Assembly: GCA_030145625.1 (NCBI GenBank)
Contig: JAQYVF010000002.1
Location: 61,209 to 125,208, forward strand
Direction of reading: 5' to 3'
Origin: Desulfocapsa sp.
GTDB taxonomy: Bacteria; Desulfobacterota; Desulfobulbia; Desulfobulbales; Desulfocapsaceae
Length of the DNA stretch: 64,000 nt
Part shown: in pieces, positions 61,649-64,000 of the stretch
How the letters are laid out: each line of letters begins with the position of its first letter
How positions within the stretch are numbered: the first letter of the stretch is position 1
Made by a program: the position numbers and the translations under genes
Notes under the pieces: model-generated
Database searches by the model: none
The model's input: the letters and a program-made list of their open reading frames with translations, nothing else
What the model was told of the DNA's origin: nothing

Positions 61649-61788
61649 GGTACCTTAAAAAAATAATCTCCTGCTCCGAAAACAAGATACGACAAAAACA
61701 CTACGCGCCACTTATATAGATATGTGGCCATTATTATTTTTGACGTGCCGGACATCTTCAACGCAGAAACCAATTTTTCAAGGTAACC
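61649..61788 (+). mobile_element. MITE-like element, copy F (140 bp), between groES and groEL
   Basis: It begins GGTACCTTAAAAAAAT and ends ATTTTTCAAGGTAACC, and is flanked by CAGAG and TAGAG (four of five identical). Its length equals copies A and C, but the middle is different, with its own dyad CCACTTATATAGATATGTGG at the centre. It starts 29 bases after the groES stop and ends 30 bases before groEL. Confidence 0.75.
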
Positions 61789-61806
61789 TAGAGTTTATCT
61801 TTATAG

Positions 61807-63480
<1,674 letters not shown>

Positions 63481-63529
63481 TTCATCCTTGTTCCGTCGTT
63501 CACTCGACCTGAACATTTAATGCAGTACA

Positions 63530-63565
63530 AAGAAAGGGCCTCCTCGCGAGGCCCTTTCTTTTGTT
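63530..63565 (+). terminator. Rho-independent terminator after groEL
   Basis: AAGAAAGGGCCTC pairs with GAGGCCCTTTCTT around a short loop and is followed by TTGTT. It ends the groESL transcript before the tRNA gene. Confidence 0.92.
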
Positions 63566-63587
63566 ATACTTTTTTCACGGAAAAAAG

Positions 63588-63616
63588 TTGACAGCAGAAA
63601 ACGAATAAGGTAAATA
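63588..63616 (+). promoter_or_regulatory. Sigma-70-type promoter of the tRNA gene
   Basis: TTGACA (63588-63593) and TAAATA (63611-63616) are 17 bases apart; transcription would begin a few bases before the tRNA. Confidence 0.7.
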
Positions 63617-63633
63617 TTTTCCTCTTCACACAA

Positions 63634-63710
63634 GGCGATGTAGCTCAGATGGTTAGAGCATACGGCTCATATCCGTAGTGTCCGGGGTTCAATTCCCTGC
63701 ATCGCCACCA
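63634..63710 (+). tRNA. tRNA-Met (CAU anticodon, elongator type)
   Basis: 77 bases with a full cloverleaf: acceptor GGCGATG/CATCGCC, D arm GCTCAGATGGTTAGAGC, anticodon stem TACGG/CCGTA with loop CTCATAT (anticodon CAU), T arm CGGGG/CCCTG (one G-T pair) with loop TTCAATT, and encoded CCA. The CAU anticodon could in principle be lysidine-modified tRNA-Ile, but the G-C rich acceptor and body match elongator tRNA-Met of related bacteria. Confidence 0.92.
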
Positions 63711-63718
63711 AGAACGCA

Positions 63719-63758
63719 AGCCCGCTGAATATTTCACAATATTCAGCGGGCTTTTTTT
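63719..63758 (+). terminator. Rho-independent terminator after tRNA-Met
   Basis: AGCCCGCTGAATATT pairs perfectly with AATATTCAGCGGGCT around a four-base loop and is followed by a T run. Confidence 0.95.
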
Positions 63759-63875
63759 GTTTTAAAAGTAACACAATTAACTTGGAGTTCATTTCTCTAT
63801 TTTCTTCAAATACTTCAGAAAAATGTTGATTCTAAGACTGCCAAGAAGAGCTAAAAACGGACTTGATAATCATAT

Positions 63876-63973
63876 AAAAGGCACCTCGGCCTGAAACTCA
63901 AGATCGAGCTTCAGGCCCAACCGAGATGGTTGTATAATTGAGGTAGGTAAACCATTACAAAGGAGGTGCCTTT
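63876..63973 (+). ncRNA. Structured leader before the IS110-like gene, candidate bridge RNA
   Basis: AAAGGCACCTC (63877-63887) pairs fully with GAGGTGCCTTT (63963-63973), ending on the base before the ATG. Inside, GGCCTGAA and TTCAGGCC form a hairpin with CTC/GAG above, then AACC/GGTT and ATGGTT/AACCAT alternatives. IS110-group elements encode a guide RNA in this position, so the leader could be that RNA. The right arm contains the AAGGAGG ribosome-binding site, so the pairing would also hide it. Confidence 0.4.
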
Positions 63974-64000
63974 ATGACTTCATTATACGCTGGAATCGAT
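63974..64000 (+). CDS. Start of a probable IS110-family transposase, cut by the window edge
   Basis: Nine codons, MTSLYAGID, preceded by AAGGAGG. The GID that follows a short N-terminal strand is the first acidic motif of DEDD (RuvC-like) transposases of IS110. The call rests on those residues plus the structured upstream leader, so other RNase-H-fold proteins are possible. Confidence 0.55.

Overview
The window reads as chromosomal DNA of an anaerobic or microaerotolerant sulfur-cycle bacterium of the Desulfobacterota, most likely the order Desulfobulbales. The grounds are a sodium-pumping methylmalonyl-CoA decarboxylase next to methylmalonyl-CoA epimerase (propionate metabolism), an oxygen-defence cluster typical of sulfate reducers (rubredoxin:oxygen oxidoreductase, rubredoxin, desulfoferrodoxin, rubrerythrin, PerR-like regulator), and two selenocysteine genes. 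Taxonomy is inferred from gene content, not from a marker gene. Nearly all genes are intact; only the two edges are cut.

Layout. 1-4988: epimerase end, methylmalonyl-CoA decarboxylase subunits and a metallo-beta-lactamase-fold hydrolase. 5275-14586: exported helical protein, MscS channel, zinc metallopeptidase, EAL/HDOD protein, Dtd, giant M16 peptidase, methyltransferase and a Mut7-C protein. 14631-17561: a leftward accessory island with an alpha/beta hydrolase, a zinc phospholipase C-like protein and a small acidic protein. 18285-19984: NifU-like scaffold plus GGGtGRT protein. 20083-25686: leftward general amino acid ABC transporter, with a glutamine amidotransferase and a small exported protein downstream. 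25890-30727: hybrid phosphorelay kinase, response regulator, RsmB and a methyltransferase. 30847-32472: two exported proteins. 33294-39238: helical protein, Xaa-Pro peptidase, PIN-PhoH protein, small protein and aconitase. 39460-45198: oxygen-defence cluster. 45545-47676: ABC-2 exporter. 47828-50957: selenoprotein operon. 51134-61054: transporters, zinc-ribbon membrane protein, DHFR, HrpB, ArsR plus metal permease, AI-2E-family protein and branched-chain aminotransferase. 61329-64000: groES-groEL, tRNA-Met and the start of a likely IS110-type element.

The strongest unusual signal is the leftward operon 50957-47828. It encodes a PP-loop ATPase, an FAD oxidoreductase of the kind found fused to selenophosphate synthetase, and two overlapping genes that each contain an in-frame UGA exactly where a redox cysteine is expected: a thioredoxin-fold/ArsC-like UxxC protein and a rhodanese-ferritin fusion. 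Read conventionally, both would be missed or split. Together they look like a selenium- or sulfur-transfer and peroxide-defence module.

A second signal is a family of about 140-bp snap-back MITE-like elements with 5-bp target duplications. Five copies lie between genes at 12956, 32827, 43636 (deleted form), 44384 and 61649, the last between groES and groEL. A look-alike element sits between the two ABC exporter genes at 46426. A separate family of about 101-bp cruciform repeats flanks the oxygen reductase gene at 39345 and 41235.
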